A stretch of DNA of 38,284 nt, from assembly GCA_003599595.1 (NCBI GenBank), contig QZIP01000048.1, positions 1 to 38,284 of the forward strand, in the 5' to 3' direction. A program made the position numbers and the translations under genes. Source of the stretch: Candidatus Parcubacteria bacterium. Lineage in GTDB: Bacteria > Patescibacteriota > Microgenomatia > Levybacterales > GWA1-39-11. Positions within the stretch are counted from its first letter, which is position 1. Each line of letters opens with the position of its first letter. Positions 24,796 through 31,237 of the stretch are shown one piece after another. A model generated the notes under the pieces. That model saw only the letters and a list, made by a program, of their open reading frames with translations, searched no databases and was not told the origin of the DNA.

Positions 24796-24833
24796 AAATC
24801 AGGTTGAAATCAAGATATGATATTATTATCCAT

Positions 24834-24878
24834 AAAGTGGTACGACTCCTTTCTTAGTATATGTCGTACAACTTTTTT
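24834..24878 (+). terminator. Rho-independent terminator-like hairpin
   Basis: AAAGT-G-GTACGAC (24834-24846) pairs with GTCGTAC-A-ACTTT (24863-24875), one mismatch in a 13-position stem, 16-base loop, then more T. The region between the fic operon and 24972 otherwise holds only the family B relic and the palindrome. Confidence 0.5.
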
Positions 24879-24932
24879 ATATCTAAAACAAGGCCATCTT
24901 TTACCCCACAAGTCAGTATACCTACTATAAGA

Positions 24933-24961
24933 TTGACTAATTAAATTGTGTATGATATTAT
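24933..24961 (+). promoter_or_regulatory. Promoter that decides the start at 24972
   Basis: TTGACT (24933-24938), 17-base spacer, TATTAT (24956-24961). Transcription begins after the in-frame ATG at 24948, so that ATG cannot be used and 24972 is the start. Confidence 0.65.
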
Positions 24962-24971
24962 AGACCTGTCT

Positions 24972-25388
24972 ATGGAAAATGATAGATCATATCAAAGGGC
25001 ACTTGAGGATGCCCGTGCAAGAGTTATAAATAGGAATCCATGGACAGTGGATGAGCTTACTGCTGAATTAGAAGAAAGAAAAAAAATGGACCCTGATTTA
25101 GGAAGAGTGGTAGAAGATCCCCGATCTGCATACGGTGTACAAGTAGAAAAAGTAGTAGAAGAACTTATGCAACGTTCTATGCTTGGTGATCCTGAAATAC
25201 AATTCCTACGTGTCGCAATCGGAATAGGAACAGGAGCATATAACCCGGAAGAGGCAGGAATTTCACGCTCTGAAATAGTAAGATACTTTGCAGTAAGCGC
25301 AGATGCATACCATGGCAAAGACGGGAGAGGAGATGACATTACCCAACTTAGATTTTCTAAAATGCTACCAGAATCTCCTCCTAGATAG
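24972..25388 (+). CDS. Unknown 138-residue protein
   Basis: MENDRSYQRALEDARARVIN and onwards; no family recognised. Highly charged and mainly helical in the first 75 residues (DELTAELEERKKMDPDLGRV, VEKVVEELMQRS), then a Gly-rich segment and an acidic stretch with YHGKDGRGDD. No signal peptide or membrane helix. It is a single-gene unit with its own promoter. The leader would be only a few bases, so it is close to leaderless. Confidence 0.65.
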   Translation: MENDRSYQRALEDARARVINRNPWTVDELTAELEERKKMDPDLGRVVEDPRSAYGVQVEKVVEELMQRSMLGDPEIQFLRVAIGIGTGAYNPEEAGISRSEIVRYFAVSADAYHGKDGRGDDITQLRFSKMLPESPPR

Positions 25389-25449
25389 AAAGAAATATAT
25401 TCATCAACTTAGTTATCTACTTTTACTCTTTACTTTTTTATAAATAGAG

Positions 25450-25455
25450 TATAAT
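25450..25455 (+). promoter_or_regulatory. -10 box of a leaderless gene
   Basis: TATAAT six bases before the ATG at 25462. Confidence 0.6.
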
Positions 25456-25461
25456 AATTAC

Positions 25462-26178
25462 ATGTTGATATCAGAATTAAGATCATCAGATCTAAAAAGT
25501 GGTAAAAAATACACCTTTCTTGTCTCATTGGGATCGCTTGAACAACATGGTCCTTATGCACCACTCGGTACTGATACCTATATTCAAAATGCTTTACTTA
25601 AAGAAGTAGAATCACATATCCCTGAAGTTATCTTTTTGCCTACAATTCCTATTTCTGATTCCACTCTTCAATTAGGATTCCCAGGTAGTATAACTTTAGC
25701 ATCCGACACGGTTTATAGTATTTTAAGAGATATTGTTAACTCCATTAGGGATTATGCTAATTTAATATTTTTTGTTTCTTGGCATGGAGGTAACAAACCT
25801 ATAATTGATACTTTTATTCAAGAAACACAACCTGAATATTCTTCGATCCACCTAGTCCATATTACTTTTGGTGACGAGAAAACTGATGAACTAGTTGAAT
25901 CGATTCTGGGCGGGCCACCAGATGATCACGCTGGCAATACAGAAATATCTTTAATGCAGTTTATTAAGCCTGAATGTACAGGAATACCAGACAATAATTC
26001 TCCCAAGCAATACATTACATATGATTGGAAGAAGCCTCTGATTCAGGTATTTCCGGATGGTGTAGTTGATCCTCATCCTGGATGGGTTGTTAGTGCTGAA
26101 ATCGGTCACAAACTCATCAAAATCTTTTCTGATAATTTAATAAAAAAGATTCAAGATTCTTACTTAAAGAACAAATAG
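25462..26178 (+). CDS. Creatininase (creatinine amidohydrolase) family protein
   Basis: A 238-residue metal-dependent amidohydrolase of the creatininase/MftE/ArfB superfamily. Metal ligands are visible: Glu27 and His29 in SLGSLEQHGPYAPLGTDTYI, Asp38 in the same motif, His108 in WHGGN, and Glu161 in DDHAGNTEIS. The family member acts on creatinine, on formamidopyrimidine intermediates, or on peptide maturation; no partner gene identifies which. In the catalytic segment the usual HAGExET is HAGNTEIS, so the acidic residue after HAG is replaced by Asn and the Glu comes two later, which may matter. Probably leaderless. Confidence 0.87.
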   Translation: MLISELRSSDLKSGKKYTFLVSLGSLEQHGPYAPLGTDTYIQNALLKEVESHIPEVIFLPTIPISDSTLQLGFPGSITLASDTVYSILRDIVNSIRDYANLIFFVSWHGGNKPIIDTFIQETQPEYSSIHLVHITFGDEKTDELVESILGGPPDDHAGNTEISLMQFIKPECTGIPDNNSPKQYITYDWKKPLIQVFPDGVVDPHPGWVVSAEIGHKLIKIFSDNLIKKIQDSYLKNK

Positions 26179-26388
26179 TAATATTTTCATCACATTTCAT
26201 TATATAAGTTTAATGAAGTCTCATCGAATATATGTAGTTAGAAACACCCTTGCAGATATTTGCGCATACTCAACTAGTAAATTTGAAATGCTAAATCTCG
26301 CCCCTTGTTAGCAAGCTCAGTGCAAGCACTACAAATATAATTCTTGTACTAATGGTTGGTTAATATAATAGTTGACCAAAACTAAAAT

Positions 26389-26422
26389 CCCTAGGTTGCT
26401 TACCTAGACAACCTCCCAGGTT
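26389..26422. repeat. Dispersed palindromic element, copy 3, within a 390-base gap
   Basis: CCCTAGGTTGCTTACCTAGA followed by CAACCTCCCAGGTT, same orientation as copy 2 with one or two changes. The gap 26179-26570 also holds two short near-identical stretches (ATGCTAAATCTCG at about 26289 and 26463) and the promoter of the next gene; I see no gene in it. Confidence 0.75.
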
Positions 26423-26533
26423 ACCAAACTCAGGTTGCCAAACTCAGCTAATAAATTCGAGAATGCTAAATCTCGTTTCACTTCCGGGGCGAACACATTA
26501 TCAATTTATTCATTATAGCCTACATCTCATAGT

Positions 26534-26562
26534 TTGACAATGTCTTCATAATTTTTTATAAT
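26534..26562 (+). promoter_or_regulatory. Consensus promoter of a leaderless gene
   Basis: Perfect TTGACA (26534-26539), 17-base spacer, perfect TATAAT (26557-26562), ATG eight bases later at 26571. This is the clearest evidence of a leaderless transcript in the window. Confidence 0.85.
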
Positions 26563-26570
26563 ATTCCTCT

Positions 26571-27140
26571 ATGTCAAAAGATCTTGAACGCCGGGCGGGA
26601 CAGAGGATTTTATGTGAAATAAGACCCTTGTTAGATTGTGAACATATTATTGGATCTGCCCAATGGTTAGCCGCAAATAAAAAAGAACAATTGGAGAGAG
26701 AAAGAATATTTGTAGATGTTATTGGAAGACTTAATACCATTCCTTCTTTTGAAGGACCGTATAGAGACGTGGGAAAACTTAGAGAGCTTGTTGGGTTTCC
26801 ATTGTCAACACTGGGAAGCATAGTAAATGAATGTGATGAAACAGCAAAATCTGTACTTCAAGAAGCAAGAGAAACTTTCCCAGAATGGGCAAATCATCAA
26901 TACAATAGTAAAGGAACTCCTGTGTGGGGAATGATAATAGAAGGATATGGATTATATTTAGGAAAATTGTTTAGTAAAGATGATGAAATAAAACAAAAAG
27001 AGATTAAAAGAACTTTTGTACTTGCATTTGAAGCGGTTGCTTTTACAGAACATAGAAACTCAGCTATTGTTAACGATATCTTGGATTGGATGAAAGAAGA
27101 GAAAGATGATTTTCCTGAAGAATTAGCAGGTCAACTTTAA
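26571..27140 (+). CDS. Unknown 189-residue helical protein
   Basis: No family recognised. All-helical, soluble, with one Cys near the start (RILCEIRPLLDCEHIIGSAQ) and a hydrophobic stretch at about 123-140 (TPVWGMIIEGYGLYLGKLF) that is amphipathic more than membrane-spanning. The end, EKDDFPEELAGQL, is acidic. It is transcribed from a consensus promoter with essentially no leader and has no operon partner; a strong promoter suggests good expression. Confidence 0.7.
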   Translation: MSKDLERRAGQRILCEIRPLLDCEHIIGSAQWLAANKKEQLERERIFVDVIGRLNTIPSFEGPYRDVGKLRELVGFPLSTLGSIVNECDETAKSVLQEARETFPEWANHQYNSKGTPVWGMIIEGYGLYLGKLFSKDDEIKQKEIKRTFVLAFEAVAFTEHRNSAIVNDILDWMKEEKDDFPEELAGQL

Positions 27141-27211
27141 ATTTACGTCTACTATTAATTTAAAAACACTATTTAAACCTATATTAGCAGAATATTTTCT
27201 CTGTAGAAGAG

Positions 27212-27598
27212 TTAGCGGTTTAAACCAATATCATATATTAATTCGGCAAGAAATAGAGGTCTTCCTGTTTTTTTACTTGTATTAATAGGGCAATTTTTTA
27301 TATCTCTTTGAAACTTATCATCATATTCTTTAATTTCATTTTTTGTCAATTGGTTATTCTGTATTTTAATCATCACTGTTCTTTGTTCTAAGTTAATATT
27401 ATCTAAACAATTTTTTAATGATTTTAGAACCGGACTTGTTAATTCAATAAAACCCAAAATAGCTACAAATACAATCCCCAATATAAGATACAATTTAGTT
27501 TTAGATGACTGATTTTTTATATTGCCAGGGCTTTCCACTGTAAGCTGATTGCTGTTAATTGATTGATTTTCTAACTTAGGACTATTTAAGCTATCCAC
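27212..27598 (-). CDS. Small single-pass membrane protein, unknown
   Basis: 128 residues from GTG 27598. An N-terminal Asn/Ser-rich cytoplasmic part of about 33 residues, a transmembrane helix at about 36-56 (LYLILGIVFVAILGFIELT), then an extracytoplasmic part with two Cys (KNCLDN, KNCPINTS) that could form a disulphide. Short, with no recognised family. AGGTG before the start could be a weak Shine-Dalgarno. Confidence 0.6.
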   Translation of the reverse strand: MDSLNSPKLENQSINSNQLTVESPGNIKNQSSKTKLYLILGIVFVAILGFIELTSPVLKSLKNCLDNINLEQRTVMIKIQNNQLTKNEIKEYDDKFQRDIKNCPINTSKKTGRPLFLAELIYDIGLNR

Positions 27599-27709
27599 CT
27601 CAATAAGAGTATTTCAAAACTAAGAAGTATTATCAAGATAGCCAAGGCTCTATGCCGATTTATCAAATTTCTCTAGGTTACCAAGACAGATTGCCAACAG
27701 AAAGAATTC

Positions 27710-27745
27710 TTTAACAATTGACGGCCGCCGCCGTGAGCTGTTAAA
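27710..27745. repeat. Two-tier palindrome
   Basis: TTTAACA ... TGTTAAA outer arms and ACGGC-CGCC-GCCGT inner hairpin, separated symmetrically by four bases on each side. It lies in the 27599-28044 gap. Confidence 0.6.
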
Positions 27746-27789
27746 GAGTGGAGAGAATTTTCGGGGTCTAGTTAGTAAGTTTTTAAGAC

Positions 27790-27970
27790 TTGACGAAGGT
27801 AGATTTAAAGTTTTATAGATTGAGTTGTTATTTTTGTCAGGTTATCAAGGAGTGTCCTAGACAGAGGGGAATTCTGTTAGGTCTTGATAATTCCGCAGGT
27901 GCAGCCACCAATACACCTCAAAGGTGAAAATTGCAAGGGTATAAGTAAACTCCTCAATCTTGTAAACTTC
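27790..27970 (+). ncRNA. Candidate structured RNA or long leader before the dehydrogenase
   Basis: A promoter-like TTGACG (27790-27795), 18-base spacer, TATAGA (27814-27819) precedes a stretch with nested pairings: TATCAAG (27843-27849) with CTTGATA (27883-27889), CCTA(G)ACAG with CTGTTAGG inside, CACCT-CAA-AGGTG (27914-27926), an AGGTG at 27897-27901 competing for the same CACCT, and a long-range GGAGT/ACTCC (27849-27853 with 27949-27953). No coding frame is seen. It does not match RNase P, tmRNA or 4.5S by eye. It could be a leader of the next gene or a separate RNA. Confidence 0.35.
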
Positions 27971-28044
27971 TAAGTTTGTAGTCCTTTCCAACAAAAAATA
28001 TTAATGATATAATGGCTATTGTAATAAAAATTATATCTTAGATT

Positions 28045-29034
28045 ATGAATATATTAGTGGTAAAAGACAAAAATCATTTTCCAATCACATCATTCAACTC
28101 AGATCACGCAAAATTAATCAAAAAGGCCTATCCAGAAGCAAAAATTGACACCATTGACAACATTTCATCAGAATCTTCACAGCAGTTTCTTAAACAAGCA
28201 GACGTTATGATTCTTCCCACCTCACTTCTTAATACCGTAAATTTTAAAAAGACGACATCTCTCAAATGGCTGCACATTACATCTGCAGGAGTTGACAAGC
28301 TTCCGGATGAAATCCTGCGCTCATCCATCATTGTCACCAACTCGTCCGGAGTACATCCTATACCTATTGCAGAGCATGTATTTACCTTTATGCTTATGTT
28401 TGCAAGGCAACTTCACAAGTCATACAGACAGCAAGTTGAGAAAAAAACTTGGCTCAGGACATCAGACTTTCTCCCAACAACAGAAGTTTATGGAAAAACT
28501 ATTGGAATTGTCGGGCTGGGAAGAATTGGCAAAAGAATTGCAAAAGTTGCCAAAGGGTTTGATATGCAGGTGGTCGCATTAACCAGGACCAAGCATAAAA
28601 AAGAAGATAATGTTGATAAACAATATACAGACAAAGACGTAGATAAGTTATTAAAAGCCTCAGATTTTGTGATTGGCTGTCTGCCCGGAACAAAAGAGAG
28701 CAATCACTTTTTTGATTTGAAAAAATTTTCCAAAATGAAGCCCACGGCCTATTTTATCAACATCGGCCGCGGCAAAACCGTGAATGAAAAAGATCTTATT
28801 AAAGCATTAAAGAAAAATATAATTTCAGGAGCGGGTTTGGATGTTTTTGAAGAAGAGCCTTTACCAAAAGACAGCCCCTTGTGGGATCTTGAAAACGTCA
28901 TTATCACCCCTCACTATGCAGGCTGGACCCCCTATTATCTTGATAGGGTAATTGAAATATTCTCAGAGAATTTAAAAGCTTACGCAAAAGACAACCCAAT
29001 GCCCAATTTAATCAATAAAACAAGAGGCTATTAA
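28045..29034 (+). CDS. D-isomer-specific 2-hydroxyacid dehydrogenase
   Basis: A 329-residue NAD(P)-dependent dehydrogenase that interconverts a 2-hydroxyacid and a 2-oxoacid. The NAD fold starts at TIGIVGLGRIGKRIAKVAKG (152-171) with GxGxxG; the catalytic set is Arg242 (INIGRGKTVNE), Glu271 (DVFEEEPL) and His290 (IITPHYAG). The N-terminal catalytic domain ends with the hinge LKWLHITSAGVDKLP. Length and motif order match the family (close to GhrA/SerA-type members); no ACT domain, so not a typical SerA. Substrate cannot be told. A TATAAT at 28008-28013 gives a 25-30 base leader without Shine-Dalgarno. Confidence 0.93.
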   Translation: MNILVVKDKNHFPITSFNSDHAKLIKKAYPEAKIDTIDNISSESSQQFLKQADVMILPTSLLNTVNFKKTTSLKWLHITSAGVDKLPDEILRSSIIVTNSSGVHPIPIAEHVFTFMLMFARQLHKSYRQQVEKKTWLRTSDFLPTTEVYGKTIGIVGLGRIGKRIAKVAKGFDMQVVALTRTKHKKEDNVDKQYTDKDVDKLLKASDFVIGCLPGTKESNHFFDLKKFSKMKPTAYFINIGRGKTVNEKDLIKALKKNIISGAGLDVFEEEPLPKDSPLWDLENVIITPHYAGWTPYYLDRVIEIFSENLKAYAKDNPMPNLINKTRGY

Positions 29035-29160
29035 TCCTAAGCAGCTCCTAACTCCTAGGTTAATAATTTCAGATCTTAACAATACAAATTCATATTCTTG
29101 CATAAATGGCTTCAGCTTTGGTAAAATAGAATTAGATAGAGATTTAGCTCTAGTCTGTGA

Positions 29161-29235
29161 GCCGCGTTCGTTCCCGATGGTAGTTTTCATACGGGATCCC
29201 GATGACAACGATCATCGGGGCTAGTGGCCCAGGAC
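29161..29235 (+). pseudogene. Broken copy of the tRNA-Glu 5' half, split by a double hairpin
   Basis: GCCGCGTTCGT (29161-29171) and CTAGTGGCCCAGGAC (29221-29235) match tRNA-Glu bases 1-26 with one mismatch, but 49 bases are inserted between them. The insert is two hairpins that both open with TCCCGATG (29172-29196 and 29197-29219). The next nuclease gene starts five bases after the fragment. Confidence 0.8.
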
Positions 29236-29239
29236 TAAA

Positions 29240-29494
29240 ATGTTTACGACATATATACTAAAAAGTGAGAAAGATGGTAGATTTTATATTGGTAGTACAG
29301 GTAATATTTCTGAAAGAATAATAAGACACAATAAAGGATACTCAAAATACACTAAAGGGAAGGGTCCTTATAAATTAATTTATAAAGAAGATTATAATAC
29401 TTTAGCTGAAGCAAAAAAGAGAGAGTATTATTTAAAATCATTAAAAAGTAAGGTTGCAATTGAAAAAATAGTAAATAGAGCCGCGTTCGTCTAG
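29240..29494 (+). CDS. Small GIY-YIG endonuclease ending inside tRNA-Glu
   Basis: 84 residues: TTYILKSEKDGRFYIGSTGN, RIIRHNKG, LIYKEDY, KKREYYLKSLKSK. The GIY-YIG Tyr/Gly pattern, Arg and Glu are present. The last six codons (NRAAFV, TAG) are read from the first bases of tRNA-Glu (29480-29494), so the reading frame borrows its C-terminus and its stop from the tRNA. Just upstream is a partial tRNA-Glu copy. Family members usually end in similar basic or variable tails, so activity is possible. No Shine-Dalgarno is seen. Confidence 0.92.
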   Translation: MFTTYILKSEKDGRFYIGSTGNISERIIRHNKGYSKYTKGKGPYKLIYKEDYNTLAEAKKREYYLKSLKSKVAIEKIVNRAAFV

Positions 29495-29553
29495 AGGCCC
29501 AGGACGACTGGTTTTCAGCCAGTAAATCAGGGGTTCGAATCCCCTACGCGGTA
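29480..29553 (+). tRNA. tRNA-Glu (anticodon TTC)
   Basis: Acceptor GCCGCGT pairs with ACGCGGT (one G-T at the end), the anticodon stem ACTGG/CCAGT closes loop TTTTCAG with anticodon TTC, and the T-arm has AGGGG-TTCGAAT-CCCCT. Discriminator A. CCA is not fully encoded (ACCG follows). The 3' acceptor strand is followed directly by its inverse, forming ACGCGGT-ACCGCGT. Confidence 0.94.
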
Positions 29554-29689
29554 CCGCGTCAAACGCGGCTTCGCCCAAGAAGCCAAGTTTGAAACCACGT
29601 CAAACGTGGTTTAGCGTGTCGCGTGTGACGCGACGACTAACGAAATATATTTTTATGGAAACGTTTGACGTTTCCTCGCTTTCAGCGAG
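29546..29689. repeat. Chain of six perfect hairpins between tRNA-Glu and the next GIY-YIG gene
   Basis: In order: CCGCGT-CAA-ACGCGG (29554-29568); GGCTTC/GAAGCC with a six-base loop (29567-29584); a nine-bp stem AAACCACGT / ACGTGGTTT with loop CAA (29592-29612); GTCGCGT-GTG-ACGCGAC (29618-29634); GGAAACGT-TTG-ACGTTTCC (29657-29675); CTCGCT-TTC-AGCGAG (29675-29689). Four share the core CGT-N3-ACG. The last two lie inside the next gene. Confidence 0.92.
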
Positions 29690-29972
29690 ATATTACGTAT
29701 ATATTTTATACTTTTATAGTGATAAGGGTTTCTACATTGGATTTTCCACAAACTTGAAAGATCGCTTAATAGATCATGCCAGCGGAAAAGTATTCTCAAC
29801 AAAAGATAGAATTCCATTCAAATTAATCCACTATGAATATTTCATTAATAAAAAAGATGCAAAAGCAAGGGAAGAATTCCTTAAAAGTGGATATGGAAGA
29901 GATCAGCTTAAAAATTTTCTAAAGAATACACTTCTAATGATTAAGGGTAGCAGGAATACAAAAGCTAAATAG
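29655..29972 (+). CDS. Small GIY-YIG endonuclease after tRNA-Glu, N-terminus encoded by hairpins
   Basis: 105 residues from ATG 29655. The first 11 codons (METFDVSSLSA) are made of two perfect hairpins, and the true domain starts RYYVYILYFYSDKGFYIGFS. NLKDRLIDHASG, LIHYEYF and AREEFLKSGYGRDQLK complete the GIY-YIG pattern with the catalytic Tyr, Arg and Glu present. A longer frame from 29589 reads through the other hairpins and is rejected. It is the fourth paralogue in the window and the second at tRNA-Glu. Confidence 0.88.
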   Translation: METFDVSSLSARYYVYILYFYSDKGFYIGFSTNLKDRLIDHASGKVFSTKDRIPFKLIHYEYFINKKDAKAREEFLKSGYGRDQLKNFLKNTLLMIKGSRNTKAK

Positions 29973-30206
29973 ACCCTATTCTTAATATATCTCAACAAGC
30001 GTTCAAGCTCTTTTTCTAAACAATTATATTAAATGACTCCTCCAAAGAATTTTGTTTACAGAGGTAAAACTACATTAAAAACCATGCTTAAGGAATATTT
30101 TGAATCCATAAAGAAATAGTTTGTACTGAGTTTGTTGAACCTAGGTTCGTAAACGAAGTGCACCACTCAGGTATAATATCTGTCTAGGAGGGAGGTGTAC
30201 GAAAAG

Positions 30207-30350
30207 ATGCGAACCTATCATCATTTAACGCTTGAGGAAAGAGAAAAATTCCTTCTTCGATATCAAGTAAGGTATAATACAATTACATCAAGTGGTATAC
30301 TTCAACTGCGAATGAAGGAAATTCTTTATGACCAACTAACAAACCTATAG
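30207..30350 (+). pseudogene. IS30-type transposase remnant, N-terminus only
   Basis: MRTYHHLTLEEREKFLLRYQ is the start of IS30 family transposases (M.YHHLT.EERE). After about 20 residues the similarity stops and the frame ends at TAG 30348-30350 (47 codons). The Shine-Dalgarno AGGAGGGAGGTG is preserved, as is TATAAT upstream (about 30173). A 28-codon frame at 30034-30120 (MTPPKNFVYRGKTTLKTMLK and on) precedes it; I cannot place it. These two scraps are all I see in 29973-30386. Confidence 0.75.
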
Positions 30351-30386
30351 TTTGTAATTATTTGTATTTTTTGATACAATTTATGA

Positions 30387-31088
30387 ATGGCAGAAAGAAG
30401 TTATGATTTTAAACCTGGCTCATATGATGTACTTTCAGAAAAGATGCTAAGGCAAGCAACAACCTTTGATAGTGGTCTTCAAAGAAGACTTTCAGGTCTT
30501 CTTCATAAGCTACAACCTGGCGCAAAAGTTTTAGATGTTGGTGCTGGTGCAGGAATAGAATCTATAATAATTGAAAAGTCAGGAAGAAAAGCTTTTCCAC
30601 TGGAATTTTCATCTTCAATGTTAAAATTACAGGAAGTTATTGGAGTAAATGTTCCTGAAAATGGTTTTTTAAGAAGACGTATTCAGGGCGATATTTTTTC
30701 TCCACCATATAAACTAGAATCTTTCGACGCAGGTTGCGTGTCCCATATGCTTCAATTAGGACATACAGGAGAGAGAATAGAAGTTTTAGAAAATGTTCAT
30801 AGACTATTAAAAGATAATGGAAGATTATTCGTTGTTACGGAAGAATGTGAGTCACTTCTCAACATTAACGGTAAAATTATTAAAGGAAAAGAATCAGAAT
30901 TACTTAAAATAGCACAACCATATATCGGAAAGTATCCAGTTTTTTTTGCTGAAGTTGGGGTAGATTTACAATATTTAGAACAGTTACTATACCAAACAGG
31001 ATTTAGAAATATTGTTGTTGAAAAAGATTCAAAAAATTTATCTCGATGGAAAGGACGAAAACAAATTTTTGCTGAAGCACAGAAATAA
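30387..31088 (+). CDS. Class I SAM-dependent methyltransferase
   Basis: 233 residues. KVLDVGAGAGIESIIIEKSG (about 47-66) is the SAM-binding motif I and the acidic end of strand 2 follows (FPLEFS); FDAGCVSHMLQLG and LKDNGRLFVV are motifs IV-VI of UbiE/COQ5-like small-molecule methyltransferases. The residual part (EAQK end) is unremarkable. The substrate is unknown. TTGTAA (30352-30357), 17-base spacer, TACAAT (30375-30380) and ATG six bases later make a leaderless unit. No partner gene is adjacent. Confidence 0.88.
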   Translation: MAERSYDFKPGSYDVLSEKMLRQATTFDSGLQRRLSGLLHKLQPGAKVLDVGAGAGIESIIIEKSGRKAFPLEFSSSMLKLQEVIGVNVPENGFLRRRIQGDIFSPPYKLESFDAGCVSHMLQLGHTGERIEVLENVHRLLKDNGRLFVVTEECESLLNINGKIIKGKESELLKIAQPYIGKYPVFFAEVGVDLQYLEQLLYQTGFRNIVVEKDSKNLSRWKGRKQIFAEAQK

Positions 31089-31138
31089 ACAAAATTATTA
31101 TATAATCTATTTAATAATTGGTGCTTCTTATTAAGTAA

Positions 31139-31222
31139 TTTCTAATATGATCTAGTTGACGGTACTTACCATTTTTCAGCCTCGACTTTTACAATACCCC
31201 TAGTAGACGTTAGAACCCTCTT
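31139..31222. repeat. Diverged direct repeat, left copy
   Basis: TTTCTAATATGATCTAG... resembles 32355-32437 over about 80 bases (by eye roughly two thirds identical; blocks TTTCTAAT, GGCGGTACT/GACGGTACT, TTTTT-AGCCT and CCCTA-TAGAC). The two copies flank the DUF4037 gene in the same orientation. Confidence 0.6.
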
Positions 31223-31237
31223 AATTAACTGAGGTTA

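Noticed and set aside
24948-24971. Upstream ATG for the gene at 24972
   Set aside because: It overlaps the -10 region of a good promoter, so the codon would not be in the mRNA.
27883-27926. 4.5S/SRP RNA or group I intron core in the 27.8-28.0 kb gap
   Set aside because: Short resemblances (CCGCAGGTGCAGCC) exist, but the GGAA-tetraloop helix of SRP RNA and the P-Q-R-S order of group I introns are missing.
29589-29654. N-terminal extension of the fourth GIY-YIG gene
   Set aside because: It only reads through hairpin DNA and has no family similarity; ATG 29655 is closer to the domain.
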